DNA from: Marinobacterium mangrovicola
Lineage (GTDB): Bacteria; Pseudomonadota; Gammaproteobacteria; Pseudomonadales; Balneatricaceae
Reading direction: 5' to 3'
Length of the DNA: 64,000 bases
Assembly: GCF_004339595.1 (NCBI RefSeq)
Contig: NZ_SMFU01000009.1
Coordinates: 372,001 to 436,000, forward strand
Of this stretch, positions 33,628 to 44,980 are shown piece after piece (within the stretch, counting starts at the first letter, position 1; every line of letters starts with the position of its first letter). The notes under the pieces are model-generated. The model had not been told where the DNA came from. It made no database searches and saw only the letters and a program-made list of their open reading frames with translations. The translations under genes were made by a program, and so were the position numbers.

Positions 33628-36443
33628 CAGGCGTACTGGCGCTGTTCGCCTTCTCCGCTGACGTTTTCAACACAGCGACCACAAAGCTCCGGATCTTCAG
33701 CGTGCTGACCCACATCTTCACGGTGGTGCCAGCAACGGGCACATTTGGGCTGTTCGGAGGCTTTAACCGCCACCTTGAGACCTGCTACGTCTGTATCGCG
33801 GGCGCCTTCGCCCTCCGCCAGCGGCGCGATGCGGGCCACGGAGGTGATCAGTACGAAACGCAGCTCGTCACCGAGGCGCGCCAGATCCTGCTGCAGCGCT
33901 TCATCGGCATACAGAGTCACTTCGGCAGCCAGAGACGCTTTAACCAGCTTCTCGCCACGAGCATCTTCCAGACACTTGTTCACAGCATCTTTAACCGCCA
34001 TGACACGCTGCCAGAACTCCGGCGTGAACTCGTCATCGAAGGCGACGGTGGTAAGACCTTCATACCAGGTGGTCAGCAGCACACTTTCGCGACGCTCACC
34101 CGGCAGCACCTCGTAGATCTCTTCAGCGGTAAAGCTGAGGATCGGCGCGATCCAGCGGGTCAGCGCTTCAGCGATATGGAACAGTGCGCTCTGGCAGGAG
34201 CGACGCGCCAGGCTGTCCGGCTTGGTGGTGTACTGGCGATCCTTGATGATATCCAGGTAGAAACCGCCCAGCTCACGCACACAGAAATTGTGCACCTGCT
34301 GGTACACATCCAGGAAACGGTAACCGTCGTAGGCGTCGATCACTTTTTTCTGCAGTTTCGCTGCGGCATCGACCGCCCAGCGGTCCAGCGCCAGCATCTG
34401 TTCCGGCTCGACCCTATCTTTCTCGGGATCGAAGCCGCTCAGGTTAGCCAGCAGGAAGCGCGAGGTGTTACGGATACGGCGGTAAGAGTCGGCGGTACGC
34501 TGCAGGATCTGCTTGGACACGGCCATTTCACCGGAGTAATCGGTGGAGGCCACCCACAGACGCAGGATATCGGCGCCCAGGGAGTCGGTAACTTCCTGCG
34601 GTGCGATCACGTTACCGAGCGACTTGGACATCTTGTAGCCTTTCTCGTCGACGGTGAAACCGTGTGTCAGCACCTGCTTGTACGGCGCGCAGTCGTTGAT
34701 CGCGATAGAGGTCTTCAGCGATGACTGGAACCAGCCGCGGTGCTGGTCGGAGCCTTCCAGGTACATGTCCGCCGGGAAACGCAGACCGTCACGCTGGTTC
34801 AGCACGGAGTAGTGAGTCACGCCGGAGTCGAACCAGACATCCAGAGTATCGGTAACCTTGTCGTAGTCGTCCGCTTCGTTGCCCAGCAGCTCTTTGGCAT
34901 CCAGTTCGAACCAGGCATCCATACCACCCACTTCGATCTTCTGCGCCACCTGCTCGATCAGCTCTTTGGTGCGCGGATGCAGTTCGCCGCTCTGTTTGTG
35001 GGTAAACAGGGTGATCGGCACGCCCCAGGTACGCTGGCGGGAGACACACCAGTCCGGGCTCTGATCCACCATCGCTTCGATGCGGTTCTGACCCCAGTCC
35101 GGGAACCACTGCACGCCCTTGATCGCTTCCAGCGCGTGTTTTTTCAGCCCCTTTTCTTCCATAGACACGAACCACTGCGGGGTCGCACGGTAGATCAGCG
35201 GCGTCTTGGTACGCCAGCAGTGCGGGTAGCTGTGCTGGAAGCGCTTCTTGTGCACCAGCTTGCCTTCGCGCTCCAGCGCTTCGCAGACCGGCTCGTCGGC
35301 TTTGTAGACGTGTACGCCGGCGAACTCGCCCGCCTCACCGGTGTAGGTACCGTTAGCCTGCACCAGGTTCAGTGTGTTCAGGCCGTATTTCTGGCCGACG
35401 ACAAAGTCTTCCATACCGTGATCAGGCGCGGTGTGCACCGCACCGGTACCCGCATCGGTGGTCACGTGATCACCCAGGATCACCGGCACCTGCTTGGCAT
35501 AGATCGGGTGGTTCAGCTGCAGCAGCTCCAGTGCGGCACCGTTGACGGTCGCCAGCACGTCGTACTTATCCACACCCCAGCGCGCCATCACATCATCAAC
35601 CATGGATGCGGCCAGCACTTGGCGGTCCAGCCCCTGCTCGGTGTGGGCTTCAACCAGCGCGTAGTCCAGCTCGCCGTTCAGCGACACGGCCTGGTTGGCC
35701 GGAATGGTCCAGGGGGTTGTGGTCCAGATAACCAGGGATACTGGTGTCTCGGTCGCTTCCTGGCCGAACAGCGCCAGCACTTTCGCCTGATCCGCGAAGG
35801 TGAAGCGCACGTCGATGGAGGTAGAGGTCTTGTCTTGATACTCCACCTCGGCTTCCGCCAGGGCGGACTGACCGACCACGCTCCAGTAAACCGGCTTGTA
35901 GCCCTTCACCAGGTGACCGTTCTCGATGATCTTGCCGAGGGCACGGACGATGTTGGCTTCGGTATCGAAGTTCATGGTCAGGTAGGGGTTGTCCCAGTCA
36001 CCGAGCACGCCCAGACGGATGAAGTCGGCCTTCTGGCCTTCTACCTGCTCGGCGGCGTATTCGCGGCACTTCTGACGAAACTCACGGTACGGGACCTTGT
36101 CACCGGCCTTGCCGATCATGGTCTCGACCTTGTGTTCGATCGGCAGACCGTGGCAGTCCCAGCCCGGCACGTAAGGCGCGTCAAAACCGCTCAGGGTTTT
36201 CGACTTGATGATCATGTCCTTGATCACCTTGTTAACCGCATGACCGATATGAATATTGCCGTTGGCGTAGGGAGGGCCATCGTGCAGGATGAACTGCGGA
36301 CGTCCTTTACCCTCTTCGCGCAGTTTCGCGTAGAGGTCGATCTGCGCCCAGCGCTCAAGCCACTGGGGCTCACGGTTGGGCAGATTGCCTCTCATTGGGA
36401 AGGCCGTTTCCGGCAGGTTCAGCGTCGGTTTGTAGTCGGTCAT
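33627..36443 (-). CDS. ileS: Isoleucyl-tRNA synthetase
   Basis: Class I synthetase charging tRNA-Ile, with editing of valine. The 938-residue length equals that of the E. coli enzyme. HIGH-type motif: [17 protein letters not shown] motif: [10 protein letters not shown]. The CP1 editing domain contains [14 protein letters not shown] and [16 protein letters not shown]. The C-terminal zinc site has [12 protein letters not shown] and CGRCVENV. It follows ribF by 28 bp. The 613-codon frame on the opposite strand is a composition artefact. Confidence 0.98.
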   Translation of the reverse strand: MTDYKPTLNLPETAFPMRGNLPNREPQWLERWAQIDLYAKLREEGKGRPQFILHDGPPYANGNIHIGHAVNKVIKDMIIKSKTLSGFDAPYVPGWDCHGLPIEHKVETMIGKAGDKVPYREFRQKCREYAAEQVEGQKADFIRLGVLGDWDNPYLTMNFDTEANIVRALGKIIENGHLVKGYKPVYWSVVGQSALAEAEVEYQDKTSTSIDVRFTFADQAKVLALFGQEATETPVSLVIWTTTPWTIPANQAVSLNGELDYALVEAHTEQGLDRQVLAASMVDDVMARWGVDKYDVLATVNGAALELLQLNHPIYAKQVPVILGDHVTTDAGTGAVHTAPDHGMEDFVVGQKYGLNTLNLVQANGTYTGEAGEFAGVHVYKADEPVCEALEREGKLVHKKRFQHSYPHCWRTKTPLIYRATPQWFVSMEEKGLKKHALEAIKGVQWFPDWGQNRIEAMVDQSPDWCVSRQRTWGVPITLFTHKQSGELHPRTKELIEQVAQKIEVGGMDAWFELDAKELLGNEADDYDKVTDTLDVWFDSGVTHYSVLNQRDGLRFPADMYLEGSDQHRGWFQSSLKTSIAINDCAPYKQVLTHGFTVDEKGYKMSKSLGNVIAPQEVTDSLGADILRLWVASTDYSGEMAVSKQILQRTADSYRRIRNTSRFLLANLSGFDPEKDRVEPEQMLALDRWAVDAAAKLQKKVIDAYDGYRFLDVYQQVHNFCVRELGGFYLDIIKDRQYTTKPDSLARRSCQSALFHIAEALTRWIAPILSFTAEEIYEVLPGERRESVLLTTWYEGLTTVAFDDEFTPEFWQRVMAVKDAVNKCLEDARGEKLVKASLAAEVTLYADEALQQDLARLGDELRFVLITSVARIAPLAEGEGARDTDVAGLKVAVKASEQPKCARCWHHREDVGQHAEDPELCGRCVENVSGEGEQRQYA

Positions 36444-36471
36444 AACAAATTACGTCCCAGGATTATCTTTT

Positions 36472-37401
36472 TCAGCATTGCGATTCGAGCCAGCCACGTG
36501 CGGCCTCGATATCGTCCTGAATCTGTGTCTTCAGCGCGTCGAGGCCGTCAAAGCGGCGCTCGTCGCGCAGGAAATGTCTGAATTCCACCTGCATCAACTC
36601 GCCATACAGGTTGCCGCTGAAGTTCAGCAGGTGAACTTCCAGCACCGGCTGTCTGCCGCTTACCGTAGGCCGCATACCCACGTTGCAGACGCCGGAATAG
36701 CGCTTGCCGTTGACCAGTGCGTCCACCACATAAACGCCACGCAACGGGCAGGCAAAGCGGTGCATACGCACATTAGCGGTGGGCGAGCCCAGCTGCCGGC
36801 CCAGCTTCTGCCCATGCATCACACGACCGGCGACGCGGTAAGGCCGCCCAAGCAGCCTGGCGGCCAACTCAAAATCATGCGCCTGCAAAGTGGTGCGAAT
36901 ACGGGAACTGCTGATGCGCTCGCCGTCCACCTCACAGGTGGCGGTTTCCTCAACCGAGAAGCCGTACTTGTCGCCGGCGTTCTTCAGCAGTTCAAAATCA
37001 CCGCGCCGGTCGCAGCCAAAACGGAAGTCATCCCCCACCACCAGGTGACGGATATTCAACCGGTCGATCAGCAGTTGGGTGACGAACTCATCCGCCGACA
37101 TGCTGCGCAGACGGGTATTGAACATCAGGCAGAGCACACGCTCGACCCCGGCAAACTCCAGAAACCGCACCTTCTCGCCAAACCGGGTCAGCCTGGGTGG
37201 CGCGCCCTCGGGAGAAAAGAACTCGCGTGGCTGAGGTTCAAAGATGATCACCACGCTGGGCAAGCCGAGTTCCGCCGCCTTCGCATGCAACTGATTCAAT
37301 ACCGCCTGATGCCCCAGATGTACGCCATCGAAGTTACCAATGGTCGCGACACACCCGAGATGGCGCTCACGCAGATTGTGTAAACCGCGAATCAATTCCA
37401 T
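36472..37401 (-). CDS. ribF: Bifunctional riboflavin kinase/FMN adenylyltransferase
   Basis: Makes FMN and FAD from riboflavin. The N-terminal FAD synthetase domain carries ATIGNFDGVHLGHQAVL, VVGDDFRFGCDRRGD and SSSRIRTTLQ. The C-terminal kinase domain carries GRVMHGQKLGRQLGSPTANV and GVCNVGMRPTV. Length 309 aa. It is first in ribF-ileS-lspA-fkpB, behind a TATAAT -10 element. Confidence 0.96.
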   Translation of the reverse strand: MELIRGLHNLRERHLGCVATIGNFDGVHLGHQAVLNQLHAKAAELGLPSVVIIFEPQPREFFSPEGAPPRLTRFGEKVRFLEFAGVERVLCLMFNTRLRSMSADEFVTQLLIDRLNIRHLVVGDDFRFGCDRRGDFELLKNAGDKYGFSVEETATCEVDGERISSSRIRTTLQAHDFELAARLLGRPYRVAGRVMHGQKLGRQLGSPTANVRMHRFACPLRGVYVVDALVNGKRYSGVCNVGMRPTVSGRQPVLEVHLLNFSGNLYGELMQVEFRHFLRDERRFDGLDALKTQIQDDIEAARGWLESQC

Positions 37402-37478
37402 ACGCGACTAAACGAGACTCCATAAAAGCGAGATGAGCAGCGCCAAAGGCGCAGCAACGGTTCTTGCGAAAACGCCGG

Positions 37479-37508
37479 ATTATAGCCTGAAAAGCAGGGT
37501 TTGATTAA
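37479..37508 (-). promoter_or_regulatory. Candidate sigma-70 promoter of ribF-ileS-lspA-fkpB
   Basis: On the minus strand a perfect TATAAT (37479-37484) is preceded by TTAATC at 18-bp spacing. It lies between murJ and ribF, 78 bp before the ribF start. The -35 is poor. Confidence 0.45.
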
Positions 37509-37515
37509 GCCCTGA

Positions 37516-39081
37516 TCAACCTCTCAGATGACGTGGACGCACGCCAGCCACCACGAGAACGATCACATAGACCGCAAGACCACCAAAAACCAGCGTTGCC
37601 ATCCAGACACCACGCTGCCAAACGTCCGCTGCCAGCCAGTCGGAAGAGGGTCGCGACAACCAGAACAACAAACCGCCCAGAGCCGCATTGGCCAGCAGCA
37701 ACCTGAGTGCAAAAATCCCCCACCCCGGCTGCCGATTAAAAACGCCATCCTTGATCAGACCACGTAGCAACAGCCCCGCGTTCATAAAGGCCGACAGAGC
37801 CGTCGCCAACGCCAGGCCCGCATGGGCCAGCGGCCAGATCAGAATCAGGTTAAACACCATATTCGTTGCCATCGCCTGCACCGCTACCTTGACCGGCGTC
37901 TTGGTATCCTGACGGGCAAAGAAACCGGTGGCCAATACCTTGATCAGCATGAACGCTACAAGGCCTATGGCATAGGCGCGCAAACTGCGGGCCGACATCT
38001 CGATATCCAGGTCGGTCATCGAGCCATAGTGAAACAGCGTGGTCAGCAGCTCTTCGGCCAACACCACCAGCGCAACGGCGGCGGGCACGCCGATCAACAG
38101 CACCATGCGCACCGCCCAGTCCAGCGTTTTACGGAAATGCTCCGGTGACTGCTCGGCGTGCTTGCGCGAAAGGCTGGGCAAAATAACGGTGGCGATCGCA
38201 ATACCGAACACACCCAGCGGCAACTCGGAGAGGCGGTCCGAGTAATACAGCCAGGACACGCTACCGGTCTGCAGAAAGGACGCCAATACCGTATCCAGCA
38301 ACAGATTGATCTGCGCCACAGAGACCCCAAAGAGCGCCGGCAGCATCAATTTCATAATCCGCTGCACGCCCTCATCCTTCCATCCACGCCGCGGCACAGG
38401 CACCAGCTGCAGACGCGCCAGAAACGGCAGCTGGAACAGCAGCTGCAGTGCACCGGCCATAAACACACCCCAGGCCAGCGCCATAATCGGCGTCTCGAAC
38501 TGCGGGCTTAGCACCACCGCCGAGAAAATCAGTGTCAGGTTCAGCAGTACCGGGGTAAACGCAGGTACGGCAAAGCGGCCATACGCATTGAGAATCGCAC
38601 CACAAAATGCGGTCAATGAAATCAGCGCCAGATAGGGAAAGGTGATTCTGAGCATCTCAGCGGCCAGATCAAACTTATCCCCGGCATCCATGTAAAACCC
38701 GGGCGCAAACAGCGCCGCCAGCAGCGGGGCCCCGAGCACCCCCAGCAAGGTGACAGCAACGAGAATCGATCCAAGCGTTCCGGAGACCCGGTAAACCAGT
38801 TGCTGCACAGCCTGCAGATCTCGCTGGGAGCGATATTCCGACAGAACCGGCACAAAGGCCTGGGAAAACGCGCCCTCGGCAAATAGCCGGCGCAAGAAGT
38901 TAGGAATCTTGAACGCGACAAAAAACGCGTCAGCACTGCCGCTAGCCCCAAAATAGCCGGCTATAACCACATCGCGCACCAACCCCAGCACACGCGAGAG
39001 CATGGTCATCACACCAACCACAGCGCTGGATCTAAGCAGGCCCGGCGGCGACTTTTCTGCCTGGGTTTGAGTACTGGACAA
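37516..39081 (-). CDS. murJ: Lipid II flippase
   Basis: MOP-superfamily integral membrane protein (521 aa, about 14 membrane segments) that flips the peptidoglycan precursor lipid II across the inner membrane. Family features: SRVLGLVRDVVIAGYFGASGSADAFFVAFKIPNFLRRLFAEGAFSQAFVPV near the N-terminus and RQDTKTPVKVA in the C-terminal half. It lies between rpsT (divergent) and ribF, as in related genomes. Confidence 0.96.
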   Translation of the reverse strand: MSSTQTQAEKSPPGLLRSSAVVGVMTMLSRVLGLVRDVVIAGYFGASGSADAFFVAFKIPNFLRRLFAEGAFSQAFVPVLSEYRSQRDLQAVQQLVYRVSGTLGSILVAVTLLGVLGAPLLAALFAPGFYMDAGDKFDLAAEMLRITFPYLALISLTAFCGAILNAYGRFAVPAFTPVLLNLTLIFSAVVLSPQFETPIMALAWGVFMAGALQLLFQLPFLARLQLVPVPRRGWKDEGVQRIMKLMLPALFGVSVAQINLLLDTVLASFLQTGSVSWLYYSDRLSELPLGVFGIAIATVILPSLSRKHAEQSPEHFRKTLDWAVRMVLLIGVPAAVALVVLAEELLTTLFHYGSMTDLDIEMSARSLRAYAIGLVAFMLIKVLATGFFARQDTKTPVKVAVQAMATNMVFNLILIWPLAHAGLALATALSAFMNAGLLLRGLIKDGVFNRQPGWGIFALRLLLANAALGGLLFWLSRPSSDWLAADVWQRGVWMATLVFGGLAVYVIVLVVAGVRPRHLRG

Positions 39082-39188
39082 GAGAGGGATTCCGTTCAGC
39101 TAAATGGAGCTATGATAGTCAGGTTCTGGCTGGCTGATCATACAGCGACAGGGTTGCATGGGAAACGGGCAAAAAGCGGATCGGTTAC

Positions 39189-39217
39189 TTGACACTCAAT
39201 CGTCAAACATGAATAAT
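39189..39217 (+). promoter_or_regulatory. Sigma-70 promoter of rpsT
   Basis: Perfect TTGACA (39189-39194), 17-bp spacer, AATAAT (39212-39217, one mismatch to TATAAT). About 70 bp before the rpsT start codon. Confidence 0.8.
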
Positions 39218-39285
39218 CTCGCGTCTAATTTTTCGGCATTACGTACCGCCGATCCTGATTAACTCAAATTTTAAGGAGCCAGATC

Positions 39286-39549
39286 GTGGCGAATTCCGCA
39301 GGATCCCGTAAACGTGCTCGCCAGGCGGAGAAGCGTCGTAAGCACAACGCTAGCCTGCGCTCCATGGTGCGCACTTACTTCAAGAAAGTTCTGAAAGCAA
39401 TCTCCAGCGGCGACCAGGCTGCTGCACAGGAAGCCTTCAAGACTGCCCAGCCGCTGCTCGACAGCGCTGTTAACAAGGGCATCTTCTCGAAGAACAAGGT
39501 AGCTCGCACCAAGAGCCGTCTGAATGCAAAGATCAAAGCAATGGCGTAA
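39286..39549 (+). CDS. rpsT: 30S ribosomal protein S20
   Basis: 87-residue, lysine- and arginine-rich protein (MANSAGSRKRARQAEKRRKHNASLRS). It binds 16S rRNA early in 30S assembly. Translation starts at GTG, with AAGGAG 7 bp upstream. Use of a non-ATG start for S20 also occurs in E. coli (TTG) and is linked there to autoregulation. Monocistronic, with its own promoter and terminator. Confidence 0.97.
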   Translation: MANSAGSRKRARQAEKRRKHNASLRSMVRTYFKKVLKAISSGDQAAAQEAFKTAQPLLDSAVNKGIFSKNKVARTKSRLNAKIKAMA

Positions 39550-39569
39550 TGCCTGCTGATCGAAGCTCC

Positions 39570-39597
39570 AAAAAAACCGGCGTAAGCCGGTTTTTTT
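39570..39597 (+). terminator. Intrinsic terminator after rpsT
   Basis: CCGGC/GCCGG stem around GTAA, flanked by A7 and T7. It starts 21 bp after the rpsT stop and could work in both directions. Confidence 0.9.
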
Positions 39598-39664
39598 GTG
39601 CCTGAAATTCGCCCTCGTGCCGATCGGGCGGGTACAACGGTTGTTTTTAGCCGATCAGGGTTAA

Positions 39665-39685
39665 TCGCAACAAGGGCCTCGCTAC
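39665..39685 (+). repeat. REP-like element, copy 2
   Basis: TCGCAACAAGGGCCTCGCTAC aligns with the copy at 6712-6732 at 17 of 21 positions. It lies between rpsT and proB, next to the proB terminator. Confidence 0.45.
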
Positions 39686-39722
39686 AAAAAAGCGCGCCAT
39701 TCCCATTACAGAATGGCGCGCT
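39685..39722 (-). terminator. Intrinsic terminator after proB
   Basis: On the minus strand AGCGCGCCATTC pairs with GAATGGCGCGCT (12 bp), followed by a T-run (39686-39691). It ends the obgE-proB transcript. Confidence 0.9.
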
Positions 39723-39749
39723 TCGCGACGATTAACGCCGGCAGAATCT

Positions 39750-40874
39750 TTAGGCCAGTACCAGGTTATCCCTGTGGACAAGCTCAGGCTCACCCACGAA
39801 ACCAAGGATATCCACAATCTCACCGCTGGCGTGACCGATAATCTGACGCGCAGCGCCGGTGCCATAATTGACCAGGCCACGAGCAACGATTGCCCCCGCC
39901 TCATCCTGCATGAGCACCATCTCCCCGCGGGAAAAATCACCCTGCACAGCTTTAACACCGGCAGGTAGCAAACTCTTACCACCGGTCACCAGAGCCTTAA
40001 CCGCCCCAGCATCCAGAGTAAGCGTGCCACGGGCCTGCAGATGACCAGCAATCCACTGCTTGCGCGCCGCGACCGGCTCTTTCTCCGGTACCAGCAAGGT
40101 ACCCAGCGCCTCACCGGCAAACAGGCGCAGCAGGACATCATCCTCGCGACCGCTGGCGATAACCGTCTGCGCCCCCGAACGGGCCGCCAGACGGGCCGCA
40201 CGCACCTTGGTAGCCATACCGCCACGACCCAGCTTGCCACCACCGCCCGCCATGGCGATCAGGCTCTTATCATCAGCCCGCGCTTCATGGACAAAGGCCG
40301 CATCAGGATTGGAGCGCGGATCTGCCTCGTAAAGCCCCTGCTGATCGGTCAGCAGAATCAAAGCGTCCGCTTCGATGGCATTGGCCACCAAAGCGCCGAG
40401 GGTATCGTTGTCACCAAAACGGATTTCACTGGTCACCACCGTATCGTTTTCATTCACAACGGCGATGACACCCAGCTCAATCAGCGTGCAGAGCGTGGAG
40501 CGGGCGTTCAGGTAGCGCTTGCGGTTGGACAGGTCATCATGGGTTAGCAGCACCTGAGCGGTACGCAGGCTGTGACGCTCAAAGGCGGACTCGTAAGCAC
40601 GCACCAGCCCCATCTGACCTACTGCTGCCGCGGCCTGTTGGCGATAGATCTCACGCGGTCGCGACGTCCAGCCCAAACGCTTCATCCCTTCAGCAATGGA
40701 GCCGGAGGAAACCATCACAACCTCGATACCGCGCGCGCGCAATTCGGCGACCTGGGCAACCCAGCGGCCGATAGCCTCCAGATCCAGACCCTGACCATCA
40801 TTGGTCAGCAGCGCACTGCCGATTTTTACCACCCAGCGACCTTTGCGGGCCAACCCCTTACGACCGGTTACCAC
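39750..40874 (-). CDS. proB: Glutamate 5-kinase
   Basis: First step of proline synthesis (glutamate to glutamyl-5-phosphate). The amino-acid kinase domain shows [42 protein letters not shown] and [17 protein letters not shown]-terminal PUA domain follows (from about residue 280, [14 protein letters not shown]). Length 374 aa fits the kinase-PUA form. It lies 33 bp after obgE on the same strand. Confidence 0.96.
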   Translation of the reverse strand: MVTGRKGLARKGRWVVKIGSALLTNDGQGLDLEAIGRWVAQVAELRARGIEVVMVSSGSIAEGMKRLGWTSRPREIYRQQAAAAVGQMGLVRAYESAFERHSLRTAQVLLTHDDLSNRKRYLNARSTLCTLIELGVIAVVNENDTVVTSEIRFGDNDTLGALVANAIEADALILLTDQQGLYEADPRSNPDAAFVHEARADDKSLIAMAGGGGKLGRGGMATKVRAARLAARSGAQTVIASGREDDVLLRLFAGEALGTLLVPEKEPVAARKQWIAGHLQARGTLTLDAGAVKALVTGGKSLLPAGVKAVQGDFSRGEMVLMQDEAGAIVARGLVNYGTGAARQIIGHASGEIVDILGFVGEPELVHRDNLVLA

Positions 40875-40907
40875 CTGCTTCTCCCTACCTAAACGGGCGC
40901 GACCTGA

Positions 40908-42116
<1,209 letters not shown>

Positions 42117-42162
42117 TTACCTCCCGAAAGAGCTGACGCCGGCAGACGACCGGCTTAAAAAC

Positions 42163-42193
42163 AAAAAAAGCCCCGCCTTAGCGGAGCTTTTTT
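42163..42193 (-). terminator. Intrinsic terminator after rpmA
   Basis: On the minus strand AGCTCCGC/GCGGGGCT closes a short TAAG loop and is followed by seven T residues. It lies 18 bp after the rpmA stop and 49 bp before obgE, so obgE depends on read-through or its own promoter. Confidence 0.85.
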
Positions 42194-42210
42194 CAACTTC
42201 AGCGTGCCGC

Positions 42211-42468
42211 TTAGGCAGGAACCACGCTGACGTATTTACGGCTGTTCGGGCCTTTAACCTCGAACTTAACAACACCGTCCGCTTTAGCGAACAGGGTGAA
42301 GTCTTTACCAACACCTACGTTTTCACCAGCGTGGAACTTGGTACCGCGCTGACGAATCAGGATGTTTCCAGCGATAACGTTCTGACCACCAAAGCGCTTA
42401 ACACCAAGGCGCTTGGACTGTGAGTCGCGTCCGTTACGCGTAGAACCACCAGCCTTCTTATGAGCCAT
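42211..42468 (-). CDS. rpmA: 50S ribosomal protein L27
   Basis: 85 residues, starting [29 protein letters not shown], the canonical L27 N-terminus that reaches the peptidyl-transferase centre. No N-terminal extension of the Firmicute type. It lies 18 bp after rplU. Confidence 0.98.
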   Translation of the reverse strand: MAHKKAGGSTRNGRDSQSKRLGVKRFGGQNVIAGNILIRQRGTKFHAGENVGVGKDFTLFAKADGVVKFEVKGPNSRKYVSVVPA

Positions 42469-42486
42469 TATAAATCTCCTGTCTGA

Positions 42487-42798
42487 TTAGCCACTGATAC
42501 CAGTGATTTTAACCTCAGTGAACCACTGACGGTGGCCCTGACGCTTCATGTGGTGCTTACGACGACGGAACTTGATGATGTTCACTTTCTCGCCGCGGCC
42601 GTGGGAAACGACTTCAGCCGCAACCTTGGCACCTTCAACAACCGGCGCGCCGACTTTGATGTCGTCGCCGTTGCCGACCAGCAGCACACGATCGAATTCA
42701 ACGTTGGAACCGGCTTCAGCGGTCAGCTTTTCCAGCTTCAGCGTCTGGCCTTCCTGTACGCGGTACTGCTTACCACCGCTAACAATAACTGCAAACAT
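42487..42798 (-). CDS. rplU: 50S ribosomal protein L21
   Basis: 103 residues from [25 protein letters not shown] to [11 protein letters not shown], the normal L21 size. I chose the ATG at 42798, with TGGAGAA upstream, over a longer frame from 42840. It heads rplU-rpmA and is divergent from ispB. Confidence 0.97.
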   Translation of the reverse strand: MFAVIVSGGKQYRVQEGQTLKLEKLTAEAGSNVEFDRVLLVGNGDDIKVGAPVVEGAKVAAEVVSHGRGEKVNIIKFRRRKHHMKRQGHRQWFTEVKITGISG

Positions 42799-43072
42799 GT
42801 ATTTCTCCAGTGTTTTGCCTGCCCGGCTACTAGGACACAAACCTACTTCTAAGGGAGCAGCTCAGGATCATTACTGATCCGCTGAACCACGGCACCCTAT
42901 GGTAGGGAGCAAAGATGGACAGGCTTAGGGCGCGCAATTTTACACAAACCCCAGGTGTCGCTCAATAGATAACCCGGACAAAAAACCACCAGCCTGTGCA
43001 TTTCTTGACACCTCGAAAGCTTCTCCCTAGCATTCGGCCAACTATTCTGTCGACAAGTTACCTCTCTCGCCC

Positions 43073-44041
43073 ATGCAGCCACACCAGCTTAACCCGTTGA
43101 TAGAACCGCAGTTTGATGCGGTCACCGAGTACATTCTCAACCACCTGGGTTCCAACGTCCCTCTGGTTGAAAGTATCGGCCACTATATCGTGGAGAGCGG
43201 CGGTAAACGCCTGCGCCCTCTGCTGGTGCTGCTGGCGGCCAACGCCTGTGGCTACGAAGGTAAACAGCATATCCCGCTGGCGGCAGTGATCGAGTTTATC
43301 CACACCGCGACGCTGCTGCATGACGACGTGGTCGATAACTCCGACCTGCGCCGCGGCAATGCCACCGCCAATGCCAAATGGGGCAACGCCCCCAGCGTTC
43401 TGGTCGGCGACTTTCTCTACTCCCGCTCCTTCCAGGTAATGGTGGAGATCGGCGAAATGGCGATCATGAAAGTGATCTCCAACGCCACCACCGTGATCGC
43501 CGAGGGCGAGGTGCTGCAGCTTCTGAACCAGCGCAACCCGGACACCACCGAAGAATCTTACATGAACGTGATTCTCGGCAAGACCGCCATGCTGTTCGAA
43601 GCGGCCACCGAGTGCGGCGCCATTCTCGCCGGTAGCAATGACGAATCACGTGAGGCGCTACGTCTTTACGGCCGCCACCTCGGCATTGCCTTCCAGCTGG
43701 TCGATGACGTGATGGATTATCTGTCGAGCAGCGAAGAGATGGGTAAGAACGTCGGCGACGATCTGGCCGAAGGCAAGGCCACCCTGCCGCTGATCTACGC
43801 CATGCGTGCCGGCAACGAAGAAGAGCGCAAGCAGGTTCGCGAAGCGATCCGCAAGGGCGGACTCGATGACCTGACACCGATCCTTGAAATCGTGCGCAAA
43901 ACGGGCGCCATCGATTACACCCGCGACAAGGCCCAGGAACAGGTCGATCTTGCTCTGGCGGCTCTCGACACCCTGCCGGAAACCAGCTTCCGCGACACTC
44001 TGGCGCAGATCGCCGGCATGGCCGTGCAGCGCACCAGCTGA
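43073..44041 (+). CDS. ispB: Octaprenyl/polyprenyl diphosphate synthase
   Basis: Makes the isoprenoid side chain of ubiquinone. 322 aa with the two aspartate-rich motifs, LLHDDVVDNSD (D84, D85, D88) and LVDDVMDYL, plus GGKRLRPLLVLL. The position after rplU-rpmA is conserved in gammaproteobacteria. Chain length cannot be read from sequence alone. Confidence 0.94.
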   Translation: MQPHQLNPLIEPQFDAVTEYILNHLGSNVPLVESIGHYIVESGGKRLRPLLVLLAANACGYEGKQHIPLAAVIEFIHTATLLHDDVVDNSDLRRGNATANAKWGNAPSVLVGDFLYSRSFQVMVEIGEMAIMKVISNATTVIAEGEVLQLLNQRNPDTTEESYMNVILGKTAMLFEAATECGAILAGSNDESREALRLYGRHLGIAFQLVDDVMDYLSSSEEMGKNVGDDLAEGKATLPLIYAMRAGNEEERKQVREAIRKGGLDDLTPILEIVRKTGAIDYTRDKAQEQVDLALAALDTLPETSFRDTLAQIAGMAVQRTS

Positions 44042-44061
44042 AGCGTTTGCGGCGATCTTAT

Positions 44062-44119
44062 CGACGCGGGGACGCCTCCTGCCTGGTTCGTTTCAGGTAG
44101 GAGCAACAACCCCGTCGCG
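44062..44119. repeat. Paired REP-like inverted repeat between ispB and tpm
   Basis: Left arm 44062-44085 and right arm 44094-44119 form an imperfect long hairpin sharing CGCGGGG, CTCCT and CCTG blocks. The right arm reversed starts CGCGACGGGG and ends GCTCCTACCTG, like the element at 6712-6732. The layout resembles paired REP (BIME) structures. Confidence 0.5.
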
Positions 44120-44181
44120 CTCGACCTCCTCCGCTTGAGATTACCGCCGAGCAAGGTTTAATCGGCCCAAGGGCGGACCGC

Positions 44182-44814
44182 CTACTGCCGATGCAGCAGA
44201 TAGGCTACTTCACGCACCGCCACATCACTTTGGCTTTTTGTCGTTTCTGCGTCTGCCAAACGGATGACGGTGAATGCCGGCTCGAACAGTTCACGCACCT
44301 CGTTTTCAGGCACGGAAAAAGGCGGGCCACCATCGCCGCCAAACTCCAGGGAGATCAGCAGCACTTCCACGCCAGGCTCCAGCCGCTGCGCCAGGCGTTC
44401 GGCATAGCGCCTGCGCATGGTGGGCGGCAGTGCGATCAGTGCGGCCCGGTCATAAACGGCGCCGACACCACGAAAGACTTCCCAGGGCAGAGCAAACAGG
44501 TCGGCGGTCAGCAATACGATGCCATCACGTTCGCGCCGGTGATAGGTATCCACAGTCACCGCCGCCACATCGGCGCCCTGTTCATGGAAGAAATCCCGGC
44601 AGGCGATATCACTGAGCTCTACACCGAGTACCTCATGGCCCTGCTCCCGCAGCCAGAGCATATCCCTGGATTTACCACACAGGGGCACCAATACCCGGGT
44701 TCCCGGCTCAAAACGCAGCTTTGACCAATACTGTTGCAACCAGGGATTAACTTCCTGCTGATGAAAGCCGATGCGGTTTTCCTGCCAACGCTGATGCCAG
44801 AAATCATGTTCCAT
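44182..44814 (-). CDS. tpm: Thiopurine S-methyltransferase family protein
   Basis: SAM-dependent methyltransferase of the bacterial TPMT family (210 aa). In proteobacteria it methylates thiopurines and selenium or tellurium compounds. Signature: MEHDFWHQRWQENRIGFHQQEVNPWLQQYW, then RVLVPLCGKSRDMLWLREQGHEVLGVELS. Natural substrate unknown. Isolated between ispB and fabA. Confidence 0.93.
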   Translation of the reverse strand: MEHDFWHQRWQENRIGFHQQEVNPWLQQYWSKLRFEPGTRVLVPLCGKSRDMLWLREQGHEVLGVELSDIACRDFFHEQGADVAAVTVDTYHRRERDGIVLLTADLFALPWEVFRGVGAVYDRAALIALPPTMRRRYAERLAQRLEPGVEVLLISLEFGGDGGPPFSVPENEVRELFEPAFTVIRLADAETTKSQSDVAVREVAYLLHRQ

Positions 44815-44905
44815 TTTTTATTTATCCCAGCTGGACCCACACTTTAAGTAGAGCGCCATTCACGTATGTCACAGCGCTCCTTATGGAAATTAGCTGACAC
44901 AGCCC

Positions 44906-44934
44906 GTGCCTCACAAGCTGCTAACCGGTATAAT
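44906..44934 (+). promoter_or_regulatory. Candidate promoter of fabA
   Basis: Perfect TATAAT (44929-44934) with GTGCCT as -35 at 17-bp spacing, 47 bp before the fabA start. The weak -35 suggests activator dependence, but no FadR or FabR site is clear. Confidence 0.5.
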
Positions 44935-44980
44935 GTGCCGCTATTCTGAACAATTTTGTATGTGGATAAACAGTTTTCTC

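Noticed and set aside
34740-36581. 613-codon open frame on the plus strand opposite ileS, and a 340-codon frame at 33702-34724
   Set aside because: Both are exactly antisense to ileS, which has all family motifs. Their translations are rich in His, Arg, Gln and Val without domains, as expected from the complement of GC-biased codons.
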